This document shows positions 21,701-32,519 of a stretch of DNA of 64,000 nucleotides, one piece after another. Position 1 is the stretch's first letter. Each line of letters opens with the position of its first letter. The position numbers were made by a program, and so were the translations under genes. The DNA is from Hydractinia symbiolongicarpus (taxonomy: Eukaryota; Cnidaria; Hydrozoa; Anthoathecata; Hydractiniidae), in assembly GCF_029227915.1 (NCBI RefSeq), contig NC_079882.1, positions 13,102,501 through 13,166,500 on the forward strand. Direction: 5' to 3'. The notes beneath the pieces are model-generated. The model was given only the letters and a program-made list of their open reading frames with translations. It searched no databases and was not told the DNA's origin.

Positions 21701-24178
21701 TATGTAATAACTTCTTGAGGTACGAATATATTAAAGATGGCAGCTTATCAGATATACAAAACAAGCTATTGTGCAGGTTACCAATGGTAACATAAAAACC
21801 ATCATCTCCACGCTCTTTTCCTGTTGAGCAAATACGTAGACCATGAACAGCTTGTTCACCAAAATATGTATTCTTGAAATGTTCATACAAAAACGGACTA
21901 ATTGAATCCATTTCTAGTTGTTTACATAATGGTCGACTAAGCTTCAGCAACGTAATATGTGGTCTGTAGACGTCGTGATTTTCAACTAATCGGATACCAG
22001 CGTCTTTTAGCTTAGCTTTGGCAATTTTTGCAAATTTATGAAAAACATTGTGGTGTTGTACTTCAGCGTGAATTACCAGACCACGAAAGTTATTGACACG
22101 TTTCACAGTTAATCCAGCTTTATCTAATGGCAGCATACAGACCAAAATATCTTCGAGAGCGATTAATACTTGAGCAGCTTTTTCTTTGTCATCGTCGTTC
22201 TCAAGTCGCATCATACATATTGTGATGTGTGCTAAGGAAGTTCTAATGATCCCATCCTCAAGTCGATCATCACACGACAAAATATGATCTTGTACCTAAA
22301 CATGTATTGATTATTATGCGAAAACGGTAAAAAGCAATTCTTACAAAGCACAAAAAAAATACGAAGTTTTAAAAGATGTTTAAGACACAGGAAGCAACCG
22401 TGTGTACAGTAAGCCAACGTAATTAATGTGGTCTGCAATACCAAAGTACGAATAAATAATACTTTTGATTATTAAGTTTTATTCTTAAGTGTGATGATAT
22501 TTTGTTAAAATGACACCGACATTTAATTTTCAAAACATGGATAAGCAAAAAACATAGACATAAAGACTGCAGCATTAAGGCCTAAATAAAATTAACGATA
22601 TATACCTTTCGCATATTTTCTTTAATTTCCATGCTGGTGATGGGAAGGCACATAAAGTAATTTGGTCTGTCTTTGTCATTGTATGATTTCGTTTTCTCCT
22701 CCACAACTTGATCTTCTGTTTTTTCTACAATGTGTTCCTTGATATCTTTATAACATTCCACTATATCGGTTAGGGTTTCGGTGTGACCAGTTGAGCCATA
22801 AACCTTATCCATTCTATCGTTCTTGTCCCATATTTTTGTTTGTTTATATTTGAAATATTGGATTCGATGTTTTGGAATTGCAAGAACATTATAATCCACC
22901 GATGCAAGATCCTCCCAAGAAAAAGCTGAAAATGGCTTCTCAATTACACCAATAAATCTGTCTAAATAACCAACTATAAAATCTTCTGTTGGTAATGAGT
23001 TGTCCCAGAGAATGCGATTGATAACATCAATAGCTGTCCTCATGGATTTCTTTTTCGTGTTGAAACTCGATTTTTCTTCATTGTTGATATCAATTTTCTT
23101 TTTCTTTTTCGTTTTTACTTTTGAATGATGCGCAGGTTTTCTTTCATCCTGGTCATTTTTTTTTACAAATTGTAAAACTTCCACATCCTTTTCTGCATTC
23201 TTACCGCTGTTGTTATTATCAAGAGCTGAGTGATCATTCCAATACTCGACAGCAGTGGAAACAAGAGAATATAACATCGGCGTACCAACTCTTTCAGAAG
23301 CAGAATCTTCCATTAACTTTATAAGATCATTGTCTTTGTTAGAAGACTTAATAGTCGGGATAGCAATAGGATACTGCTCTAAAATTAAATATTTAGCCAT
23401 TTTAAATAAAAAAAATGTTTGGCAACATGAAATTTAAAATTGAAGTCACAAGGAAATAAACATTGACTTCGCTATCTCAAAAATTGTATTATATTTGTAG
23501 AAAGGCAAATATTAAATAAAACTCGAATGTGCTGAAATTAGTATCAATAGATAAAATAAGAAAATAAATTGAAAAGCGGTTCACCCTAACCCCATTGGAC
23601 AAAACTCTCCCTTCAAACATCTATACGAATAAAACATATCGGACTCAAAAACATCTAACAAGAGAGGAAAGTTATAACTGAACGCTTTCACAGCATCCGA
23701 AGCTGGGTTTGCCTAAAGTTAACATATCTTATTTCTGCACACACCAACAGGTTGTCTATAAAAAAAAGATAAAATTACACTCTTTTTAATTTGTTAATTG
23801 TATGCATAGTTTAGGGATAACCGGCTAATGTATCTTATAAAATATGAATCATTAACTGAGCCAAGAAAATCGCACGATCAATTTCTCTGTCCTCCTCAAC
23901 AAGTAATAACTTTTTTAATCAAGCTAAAGAGCTGTGATTTTCCTCAAAAAGTAGTAGTTATATGTATATCACAGAAGTAGAAATTCAAAATAACAACAAA
24001 AGTTCTCACTGGACAAGTAAAAAACAATTTTCTTAGTGTGATCCATTTGATAAATGACCTTAATAACTTCCATCTTTGTTGTATTAATTTTTACTTCATC
24101 CATATAAATAGCTTTTAAAGCTTCCAACTCTTCAAATATGCTGCCATCAAAATTAGTTGTCTCGCGCGATTCTGCCAT
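17168..24178 (-). CDS. Multidomain RNA-repair protein: RWD-MJ1316-2H-kinase-2H-HAD-nucleotidyltransferase
   Basis: Four exons on the minus strand (24178-24010, 23378-22606, 22295-20396, 18714-17168) join with GT-AG borders and matching phases (1, 0, 1) into one 1462-residue frame. Domains in order: RWD (about 14-106), a Lys-rich linker, MJ1316 RNA-end recognition (about 170-244), AKAP7-type 2H phosphoesterase (about 295-515, H337 and H427), P-loop polynucleotide kinase (565-572 GLPGSGKS, D635), a second 2H of SAK type (H765, H818), HAD phosphatase (D925, T993, DD1046-1047) and nucleotidyltransferase (G1121-S1122, D1130, D1132, D1188). In known families these modules recognise and open 2',3'-cyclic phosphates, phosphorylate 5'-OH ends, remove 3' phosphates and add nucleotides. 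Together they suggest healing and tailing of cleaved RNA. No ligase and no signal peptide are seen. Domain calls are by motif, the joint function is inference. Confidence 0.85.
20040..20165. repeat. Foldback-rich CGGA/TCCG segment in intron 3
   Basis: Repeated complementary words (ttcggacgga, ttcggat, cggaaaatttttccg, tttttctgtccgaaaatttt) make several overlapping stems in this intronic stretch. It may be the remnant of a foldback element. Intron 3 (18715-20395) otherwise shows no coding signal. Confidence 0.5.
20396..22295 (-). CDS. Exon 3: two 2H phosphoesterases around a P-loop kinase, and HAD motif I
   Basis: The acceptor (TTTAG before 22295) makes the exon begin VQDHILSCDDRL, which completes the AKAP7-type 2H domain started by PNYFMCLPIT at the end of exon 2. 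HITICMMRL and HITLLKLSR are the paired H-x-T motifs. GLPGSGKS and LIIVDNTHSQRWE are the Walker A and B regions of a polynucleotide-kinase-like domain. Then YSALYLDE, GDHMTIRHAP and LPHVTISHA mark the 2H-SAK phosphoesterase. The exon ends just after FDFDGTLFHTPGP, HAD motif I. The donor is ACAG-GTAAT. Confidence 0.88.
22606..23378 (-). CDS. Exon 2: RWD second half and MJ1316 domain
   Basis: The strong acceptor ATTTTAG places the exon start at 23378, so the ATG at 23400 is intronic and is not a start. QYPIAIPTIK and GTPMLYSLVSTAVEYW complete the RWD domain of exon 1. A basic stretch (KVKTKKKKK) follows. The MJ1316 (DUF504) domain shows RILWDN, DFIVGYLDRF, IPKHRIQYFKY, WDKNDRMDKVYGS. In proteins such as LENG9 this domain accompanies a 2H domain, as here. 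The donor is CGAAAG-GTATAT, phase 0. Confidence 0.85.
24010..24178 (-). CDS. Exon 1: start and RWD first half
   Basis: ATG at 24178 begins MAESRETTNFDGSIFEELEA, with the family pattern EELEALKAIYMDEV at residues 16-29. The donor CCA-GTGAGA at 24009 leaves phase 1. Joining to 23378 gives FYLSKQYP, the expected central RWD strand before the YP motif, which supports both borders. RWD domains bind proteins, often in ubiquitin or translation-control settings. Confidence 0.8.
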
Positions 24179-24446
24179 ACTGTATATATTTTACAAATGC
24201 TAAATAGAAAAAAATATTTTTTTATAATTTAACAGTTAAACTACTGAACAGTTAAATAACCTGTCCTACGATACCTAAAGTACAATACATAATTTTACTT
24301 TCATTACAATACGGTAAAAGCATAATAAATCCTATACACAAACTCATATTATTTTTGTACAAAAAGAGATATTTGAAAGAAGAAGCATGAACATTAATAA
24401 AAAAGCTTTTTATATATTCATTAAAATTAAATATATTGTATATACT

Positions 24447-24545
24447 TACAATAACAATAAATACAATAGTGCAAGCCCAGCCTATATTTTTTCCTTGGAT
24501 AATACCTCTCAATGGAGATAAATAAGACAGTTTATACATTGTCAT
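24447..24545 (-). CDS. Possible first exon of an unidentified membrane protein
   Basis: From ATG 24545 the frame gives about 33 residues, ending in a hydrophobic run (WACTIVFIVIV) before an excellent donor GTAAGTATA at about 24446. This would be a signal anchor. No matching downstream exon was found, and joining to the RNA-repair exon at 24178 puts that ATG out of frame. It could be chance in AT-rich sequence or an upstream leader exon. Confidence 0.2.
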
Positions 24546-24559
24546 AATATAGCATTTGA

Positions 24560-27205
24560 TTGTTGCATATTTTCAGCGAAAAAAAAAATGAACAGTATAG
24601 TCACAACAGCCGACCCTTTCTAAGTCTAATTCAAACCTCTGTAAATTTTACTGTAAATTCTACTGTAAAATTTTCTTACAAAGCTCTTATGTTTTTCTTC
24701 CTGTAAATGGAATTTATCTAACTCAAAGCTTCCATAATTGTTCCAAAATTTCAAATTTTAAAGATTTTTTGTAAAATTAAAATTCTTATTTATATATATA
24801 TGGACTTACCATAAATCGTGTAACAGGGGCAGATAAAGAAATTTAAACAAGTAAGTCTATTTTTTTAAAAATTTACTAAGAAATGGGCGTTAAAAAACGC
24901 AAGGCGTTTAAGGGCGTTTTTAACTTAGCGCATAAAATCCCATTTTAAAAATACATTAAAACAAATATGAGGAAATCCAAGCAGGGACAGGTCTATATAT
25001 TAGCCAGTTTACTTAAAATGGCATGTTTCATAAAGTGACCAGTTTGCACACCGTGTTGAGGTCAAAATTTCTGCACACAAAATTTCGAGTATTTTAACCC
25101 TCTATTCAGGAGGCATTTTTTTAAGAACTACAAATTTTTGTATGCCGCATGGCTTACTCTACGCTGGAGAGCATATTTCAATAGATTTTTGGTGACCAGC
25201 TGAATAAGAGTACCGTTTTATGAAAGCGTGTGTGAGAAAAAAAAGCAGAATAAAATTTATACAAGACAACATAAAATTATATTTTATTAAATATAAATTA
25301 CATTTTTTAAGTGAATAAGCCATTTTCCGTTTTTATATAACTAACAAAAATTTTTATTTCCCAGTGATTTTTTATCTTACTAGTTCAAAAATAGTACGAA
25401 AGTTTTTCTGCTCAATTTATCTGCATTCTAACTAGCTAAAAACACATTAGAAACATTACAAAATCTACTTCTATCTAAACACCATGCATCGATAAACAAA
25501 GTTCACCAGAAAATAGGATTTTTCGAGGTCTTGTAAAGTAAACCATTCTTTCAATCTAAAATCGTTAATTTAAAAAGAGCAACTTATTCCACTTCACATC
25601 TGCTTTTAATTCAAAAATTCGTAATGCCAGGCGCAACAACTTTCTTTATCCAACTTAACCAAGATAGAGCAAAGCTTTAATAAAAAAAAAAACATCATGC
25701 GTTTCCTTTCTCCAGCTGACAGAAAAACTTTGTACCAACACCACACATGCTACGGTTTCAAAATTTCGTATTCAGTTCAGAATGAATCTCTTCACAAGTC
25801 AGTCACAATAAATTTATCAGGGGGTAGTTGTACAATTTTTGTCAAGTTCTTATTTCTTTGTTGTTTTATGGCCTTAATAACAAATCTTTAAAAGTAAATA
25901 TGTTGTTTATTATTTTATTTTTGTTGCGGAAAACTATTGTGCAAAAAAGTAAAGCATCAGTTGTTTTTGTTTTTAATGGTATTTCACAAGCCACTACCCC
26001 TTAATGAATATTCTCCCCTTATTCCACTTACTTTGTTAAAATTACTGGGGTTGGCTTATGCGTTTTACAGTCACATGTTATCATTATTTATATTCTTTAC
26101 CCCCTAATACAACAAATAATTCACAGTACTGTTGTATCTTATTTCGTATTGTAAATGTAGAATAAATATATATAGCTAGCAGTAAAAAGACCTTCGTTAC
26201 TTCTCCGCCATATTCTCGTAAACTAACATGCGACAAGAACAAATGCAACATAAATCATAATATGCAAAGTGGACATAATTCGGGAGATGGCAGACACAGT
26301 AATGATCGCACGGATGTACAGTATACCACAAGTACAGCGAGATTAAAATAGGATACACTACAATTTTTACACTACAATTTTGTGCCCCCCTAATAAAACA
26401 ACTCACAGGATAATTAAGCAGCTTCTTACTTATTTACGTCATATCATTGACGAATATGCGCTCCACTATATAATACATGCATGTGTGTATTTGTGTAGAA
26501 ATTCTATAGAAATTCAACCCAGAACATATTACGAAAGCCACCCTGGAATATTTTTATGCTCAAACGAAATACTTTTTTGAAATTGCAACAACAAGCCTTT
26601 TGACAAAAATTAAGTACGTCCACCAGACTAGCTTGACATACCCTAAATCCGCCACTGTGTAAACTGGCCCTTTATTAAATTGTGAACATTTTAATAATTT
26701 GGTCTGAGAACACCCAATAAAATTACAGTGACATTAAAAATTGGTACATTAGATGTGCCACTTACAAGAGGATAAAAAACCATTAATGTAAAAATAAACC
26801 ATTAATGTAAAAATAATTTTGAGGTCCAAAATAAAGTTGCACACAGCAGTAACACAGTGAAAACTTCTAAATTAAACTACACCTCTTGATTAGATGTCTG
26901 TTACATCCTATAAGACACAAATCGCTTGTTTAAACTGTTAAAAGCAAAATATTCCAAAATTAACACACTTAAGTTGAAATTTGCATCTTCTTTTAATTAA
27001 GCTTTATATACCTTGACTGAAAATGTGATCTATCTTATAAACCGTTTTTTGAAAAAACATGGCATATGTTCCAACCCTCCTGTTTTGAGCAGGAAACTCC
27101 CGGTTTTGAACATACCCTCCCGTACTCCTTAAAAGAATATAGATATATATATGTGCATATTTTACTTGGCTAGCCGCACAAATATGGAGAGTCCTAGAGT
27201 ATTCA
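24560..27205. other. Noncoding AT-rich stretch
   Basis: No gene was supported. Small features are a direct duplication (aaccattaatgtaaaaataa, two copies at about 26780-26818), (AT)n at 27138-27155, and an internal block at 24884-24945 with two gggcgtt words and a gcgtttaag/aaaacgc pairing. Short ORFs here have no recognisable domains. Confidence 0.45.
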
Positions 27206-27209
27206 ATGC

Positions 27210-27455
27210 TCATTTTGAGCTACACAGACCCAATTAGGGCCTGCGCTCTACTAGACAACTCCCGGCAACATCCCACGGCCCACACAGTGTGCCATCTCCG
27301 CAATTTTCCTCACATGGCTTGGGTTAACCAAGTCTATGGTAACTAGCTATAGTAACTTTCACTCGCCCATGTTGAATCATTGTCAAGAGGAATCGAACCC
27401 CGGTCTCCCGCACAGACTACAAGAGCTATAACCACTAATCTACAGTGCCGTTTAA
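27210..27455 (-). mobile_element. tRNA-derived SINE
   Basis: Read on the minus strand, a box-A-like word tagattagtggttatagc (about 27428-27446) is followed some 35 bases on by a box B ggttcgattcc (27389-27399), the internal RNA polymerase III promoter of a tRNA. No acceptor stem pairs around it, and an unrelated body with gatggcacactgtgtgggcc and gtctagtagagcgcaggccc continues to about 27210. That head-plus-body layout is what tRNA-derived SINEs show. The end at 27210 is approximate. Confidence 0.7.
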
Positions 27456-29099
27456 AAGAATATTCTCCCGTTTAAGCAGCATTTACCTTCAAAAAATTTT
27501 AAAATCAATGTAAAATAATTCAAAAAAAATCTTCCTGCATTCAGCCAGACCAGGAAACTTGTTGATTCTCTCGCAATTCAGTTACCATTTTGTCTCTGTT
27601 TACGTAGGTAACTCATGTATGCGATAAAATTGCATAAAAACCATACATTTACGTTAGGTAAGTTCACCCAGCCAAAATTTAAATTCTTAAAATAATGTGC
27701 AATCATATTCATTCTTCTTTAATGACTAGAACATCTCCAACCTTGTTACCGCTTGAAAATACCTGATGATTTATTAAAACAATGTAAATCTGCATGTAGT
27801 CAATACAATCTAGCTCATTTATCTAAGGAATATATAACATCATCATTTGTTAGTTTTACATTTACGTTAACCATTTCATTGCTTAATGTTGTAAAGTGGT
27901 CGCAAACTATACAGCAGTAATTATTATAGCAGGATTTTATTAATATGTACTTACGCTATGAGATTTGTGTGGTGTAAAACAGCCCTAAACACCTTGGCAA
28001 TTCTGGGAAATGCATTTTCCTAGCATCTAGAGGCTCTCAAAATCTCAAAATTTTCTCTAAATTCTGAACTAAGTTCACTCAATCTCCCATTTTAGAGGAT
28101 TCCAAGGTTGGAAGGCATGACATGGTTTTATCAACATAGGCCACCATCAAAAATATGTTGTGTTCGCGTCCTGAAGACCCTGAAAAAATGAGGCGTTGGG
28201 GCGGTCGGGTGCCCTCTAAAAAAAGTTTAACAGTTCTGGTGCTAAATATACATAGCTAATGCATACAGCAATGCTTTTTTTCTGAACCGATCTAGCTACT
28301 TATAAAAGAAAGTACAACCATGGTGTCAGGGCAGTTACAGTGGCAAGAGCTTAAGAGCTGCAGCTAGCAATAATACGAAAAAATGTCCAGTGTTTGTTGC
28401 ATATCAGAATCAAAAGGAAGTGGTATATACTTGTTATTCTTTTACCTCTACTTAACCACAAATCAATTTAACCACCAATCAATCTTTTTCGATTTTCTTT
28501 AAGTTTGTTGTAACAGCATTAAATCTACTTGATATATATATATGAAGGTATGTGTAGGTGTAATAACTACGAAATTTAATGGGCCGTTTGAGGATGGTGC
28601 AATCAGTTGTAAACAACGACGCCATTATAGTTGTTTTGCTTTCGTTTTTATTTCGCACCTGGGCCGGGACCTCGAGGTCCCCAGAAAACCCATTATTTTG
28701 GAGCGATCCGCAATCTGGTCCCTGCCATTTGCATGCGATTTTTTCTATTCTAACACGTATTTTCTTGTTTAAGCATGTATTCACAAGGTCGTTTAATACC
28801 TCGTTAATAAAATTATTTTCTTAATCGTATTAATTTTCACGGTTTTTTTGGTTTTTGCCCACAATCGCAAAAATTTGTAATTATGTTATAACCGCGAAAA
28901 TTAGTACCCACAAAAAATTAAAAAGAAACGAATTTCTTAAAAAAATTTCACTCTTCTGCCAAAGTGCGGTTAAAAACAAAAATACAAATTAATTGAATTT
29001 ACAAATTAATTGATATATGCTTTTTTCCTAATCAATTACCCCTTCACGCAAAATAGCTTATATCTTTCTACAATTATATGACTACTTACGTAGGGACAA
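27456..29099. other. Noncoding stretch
   Basis: No supported gene. Overlapping frames on both strands around 28479-28824 share one GC-richer patch (ctgggccgggacctcgaggtcc) and lack any domain, so they are treated as chance or repeat-derived. Confidence 0.4.
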
Positions 29100-29104
29100 A
29101 TCTC

Positions 29105-29325
29105 TTCCTCAGGGGTTAAGTAGGCGCTAGGGGCTTTTACATCAGGGGGACGAGGATGCGAAGGGGCAAGACGTAATTGCTTTCTTGTTTCCACAAGACC
29201 TCAAACTGATGGAGGGTTGATGATGTAAGGGATGATGAATCAGAATAGGGGTGTGAAGATATCACAGCTGTAGCATTTGATGCCGATGATGACGTAAGCG
29301 GTACCAATGGAGAAGGACGCATCGG
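29105..29325 (-). pseudogene. Unidentified decayed coding fragment
   Basis: The minus strand gives a Ser/Thr-rich frame (29322-29137) and, in another frame from about 29200, a stretch with PSHPRPPDVKAPSAYLTPEEE that runs into a donor-like TAC-GTAAGT at about 29088. The two frames together look like one coding piece with a frameshift. No family was recognised; transposon origin is as likely as a host exon. Confidence 0.3.
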
Positions 29326-29529
29326 ATTTGATTTATTTTGATAACCAATATAAACTTTTTAAAGACAAGTAAAGAGATACAGTTGAACTCATATAATTCG
29401 AACTCCTGTAATTTGAATAATTATGTAAAACTAGTCGATAAAGGCAGGATAACAATGAAAAAGAAGCTTCATTTGAATTTTGATGCATCAGCAACCAATC
29501 CACAAAAAAATTTAGAACCTTGTTTTCAC

Positions 29530-29930
29530 GTTGCCTCTATTGTGGAGAGCTCAAACTGCTGATCAAGAAAATATATGTGATCATGTGCTTTTAACGAACG
29601 GTTAATGAGATTTAAGGGTTTAAGAATGTTGCCGACGTCAGCAATTGCCCGGGAAGACCCAAAATATTTTCAGAAATTTTGTACCTGTTGCCTTCATCGT
29701 ATAGATCTTGAAACGCTGATCAAGAAAATGAATAGGATTAAATGTTTTTGACAAACGGTTGCAGAGATATTAAGGTTTGAAGGTTTTTCGATGACGTCAT
29801 TAACCCGTCCATTCCGAAACGGATTTGGGGACCCAAGTTTGGGAAACTTACCCAAATTGGTCCTAGGTGGTCCCTAGTTAACCTACGCGGTGAAAAATCC
29901 CTGACGTCACCACTTCGTTTCCAAGTTATT
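29530..29930. repeat. Degenerate duplicated repeat with ATGACGTCAT blocks
   Basis: Segments at about 29525-29640 and 29685-29800 share ctgatcaagaaaat, acgaacggtt/acaaacggtt, gagat-ttaagg-ttt and gacgtca, with a period near 157 bases. The following block (taacccgtcc, ggtcctaggtggtccctagt, taacctacgcgg) matches 16015-16140. The 128-codon frame at 29930-30316 starts inside this repeat context and has no recognisable domain. Confidence 0.5.
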
Positions 29931-29939
29931 TGGCCTCAA

Positions 29940-31139
29940 ATTTTAAAGTAGTGTTAGTGACGTCGCGCCGTAACGTCAAAGAAATTAACATATTAGACAT
30001 AACTTTTTCGGCAACATCAAAGGAGAATGAACAAATCCACTTTACCTGTCACAGCCAGACGGACACACTCTCCGTATTATTAAGAGAAGGTGAAACAGAT
30101 TCTTGGATTCGAACGTTTTACGTTTTCGATTTTTTTTATGCTACTCACCAACATCTGAATTCTGTAAAAAAACGCCCATTAACAAATAATGACAAATCAA
30201 TTTTTACAGATTCAAAAATTGATTTTAATAAGCCGAAAATCAATCAACAGGACAATGAAGGGAAATTGGCCGAGGAATCTTACACGGGGTTTGATATGTA
30301 TATTTTCGTTAAATAGACATACACGTGGTCACTCTTTAAATATTTTTTTGGTAATAATTGTGTTGAGCATTCAAATATGAAAACTACTATCTTAGAAAAG
30401 GCATAACTGAGTTTGTTAAAGGAGGGAACAGTTAAAAAGAAACATCTGATACTTTAACCTTAAAATTCTGGTGTTGCAAGAGGTAAACGATCAGTTTGTT
30501 GTTTTGGTTGTGTGAAAGAAGTTAATAAATCAAAGTTATTTAACGAGGAGCATTTAGATACCGATGTTTCTGCTGGTGTTGCAAAGGTTGTGTAATTTTG
30601 TGACATTTTTACACAAAATAGAATTGAAAACAAAATGTTATAAACTATTTAGCTATCTTCTTTTTAAAGTTGGGAGATTAAAGTTGGAAAATCGTTAAAA
30701 GGGTTGAACCCGGTTGCACATCAAAGAAGAAGTGAAAGCTTAGGATTCTCTCGGAATTTCAAATGTTTTCGTGCCGATTATTTTGGGCATGAAGTCCATG
30801 TTGATCAAAATGAAAAATTAGTTACGTACGTTACACATGTAGCTCATGATCTCATGATGGGTACTCTTGCATGATTGTGACGAACACGACTATGCCTGTA
30901 AAAAATAACGCCTTGATAAATAAAATAATTTTCAGTAAGTTGCAACACAAATATTGCAAGTTAAATGGTGAAATAATAAATGGAATATGTGGGATCAAAT
31001 TTATATCGTCAGAGGTGGAGAATTTAAACTTATTTGTCATTCAAAACAAATGCGTCGATTTAACCTTTTAAAAGCACAAAATCGACCGAGGTAAGTATAA
31101 TTTGCCTCACTCTGGGTAATACATAATGGACGATGAATG
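29940..31139. other. Noncoding stretch with one unsupported frame
   Basis: An open frame at 29930-30316 shows no domain, begins at a non-ATG codon and overlaps repeat sequence, so it was not called as a gene. Nothing else coding was seen. Confidence 0.35.
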
Positions 31140-31785
31140 ACCAGTGTTTTAAGGCAAATTATGCAAACTGAAAATTTGATTCCATCAAATATTTTGTTGC
31201 TATGTTTGATGGAATGTTTGAAAAGAATTTGAATGTTTGATGGAATAGAATTTTCCCTTTGCGTATTTTGATCAAACATTTTTAGTAGTTTGATAGTTTT
31301 CATTTCCATCATGAAAATGGATGGTAAAGCATCAATGGCGGTGCTGGTCGTTTTAAACAAGTTAGTAGATTCTGACGACGAAAAAAACACACGAGAAAAA
31401 CAAAGGAACGCGTTTAAAGAAAAAGACAATATGGATTTTACAATAACATTGTTCAAGAACTAAAAATGGAGGACCGATTCAATTTCAAGGAGATGTTACG
31501 GTTCGTAGCAAATGAATAAAAACGTTCAAAAGTCGAAACGTTTGATAAAAAACTCTATCAAACCGATCAAACATCAAATTTTCCTATTTTAATAAAGAAA
31601 AATGTTTGAAAATATGTTCAGGAACATTTTTTTATCTAACACCATCATAAACGATTTTTCCTTATTTTACAAAAAAAATGAGAAATTATGCATATATACG
31701 CAAACCGATCAAACATTCCATCAAACATCAGAAAATGTCGTTGTTTGATGAAATCTTTGATCAGTTTGCGCCGGCCTTTAGGGCA
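31140..31785. repeat. Repeat rich in TTTGATGGAATGTTTGA words and their complements
   Basis: The word tttgatggaatgttt and its reverse complement recur at about 31206, 31232 and 31710. A longer block cgcaaaccgatcaaacattcc near 31698 is echoed on the opposite strand at its end (tttgatcagtttgcg, about 31758). The arrangement suggests a foldback or nested MITE. Confidence 0.4.
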
Positions 31786-32249
31786 ACTTTTTCCTAATTT
31801 CCGCTAACTACAAATTACCAAGCCAAGGACCATATCTAAAGAAGCAACGAGCATGTCAAGCATGCGATTAGAGGCAAATTAGGCGGAAACACCTTGCATA
31901 CACAGCAAGAAAAACTTTCATTCAAAGTATTTAAAAATTCAATCTCCAAGTTACGCCTTCTTGATGTAATTTTTCGGATTAATTTGCTGTCTGCCTGGTA
32001 TATTTGGAATAATTCGCTTCCTTAGTCGATGTTGTGCAAAGATCAGACAATATTTCAATTTTCTCTTTCCGCACAGCATATATCTACCACGAACCAACTT
32101 TCCAAAAAGCGATGCTTGTTAAAAATAATATGTGAATTATTATTTTTTCAACAGTAACTGCAAATTGTTATACATAACCTACCTTTTGTACATTCTTCAT
32201 CATAATACCTCATGCCATTTAGGCCCACAATTTCCAAGTCGCTTTTTTC

Positions 32250-32508
32250 ACATTTGAGTACGCACATTCAGAACTATATAAAGTATATTTGCTTGATCGT
32301 CGTTGTAAATAGGACCGTGCGTTGTTAGATTATATTGATGGCAACGCGGGTTAAAAAAAGTGTTAGGTGAGTCACCTGGCTTTTGCTGGTTGGTGTTCAC
32401 CACAACACGAACACGACTTTCAGTCTTACACTCATTTAAACAAAATATTCGGCTGGAATTGTCAGAAAACTTCTTCTGCAACATGTATTTCGGTTGAATC
32501 AGCAAACT
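32250..32508 (-). CDS. Possible exon of a PAN/apple-like secreted protein
   Basis: A minus-strand frame opens right after a good acceptor (TTTTACTTTTAG at about 32509). It encodes CLNECKTES, a VVNTNQQKPG strand and RCHQYNLTTHG. This Cys pattern and the N-T-rich ends resemble PAN/apple domains common in cnidarian surface proteins. No neighbouring exon was found. It may be a lone remnant. Confidence 0.3.
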
Positions 32509-32519
32509 AAAAGTAAAAT

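Noticed and set aside
23398-23400. ATG as the start of a separate gene
   Set aside because: A strong acceptor follows it, and the residues after 23378 complete the RWD domain of the upstream exon.
27389-27446. A functional tRNA gene
   Set aside because: Boxes A and B are present, but no acceptor stem or convincing anticodon arm pairs; a SINE head explains it better.
28479-28824. Three overlapping ORFs on both strands
   Set aside because: They share one GC-richer patch, none has a domain or splice context, and frames on both strands cannot all be real.
29930-30316. 128-codon ORF as a host gene
   Set aside because: Non-ATG start inside dispersed repeat sequence, and no recognisable domain.
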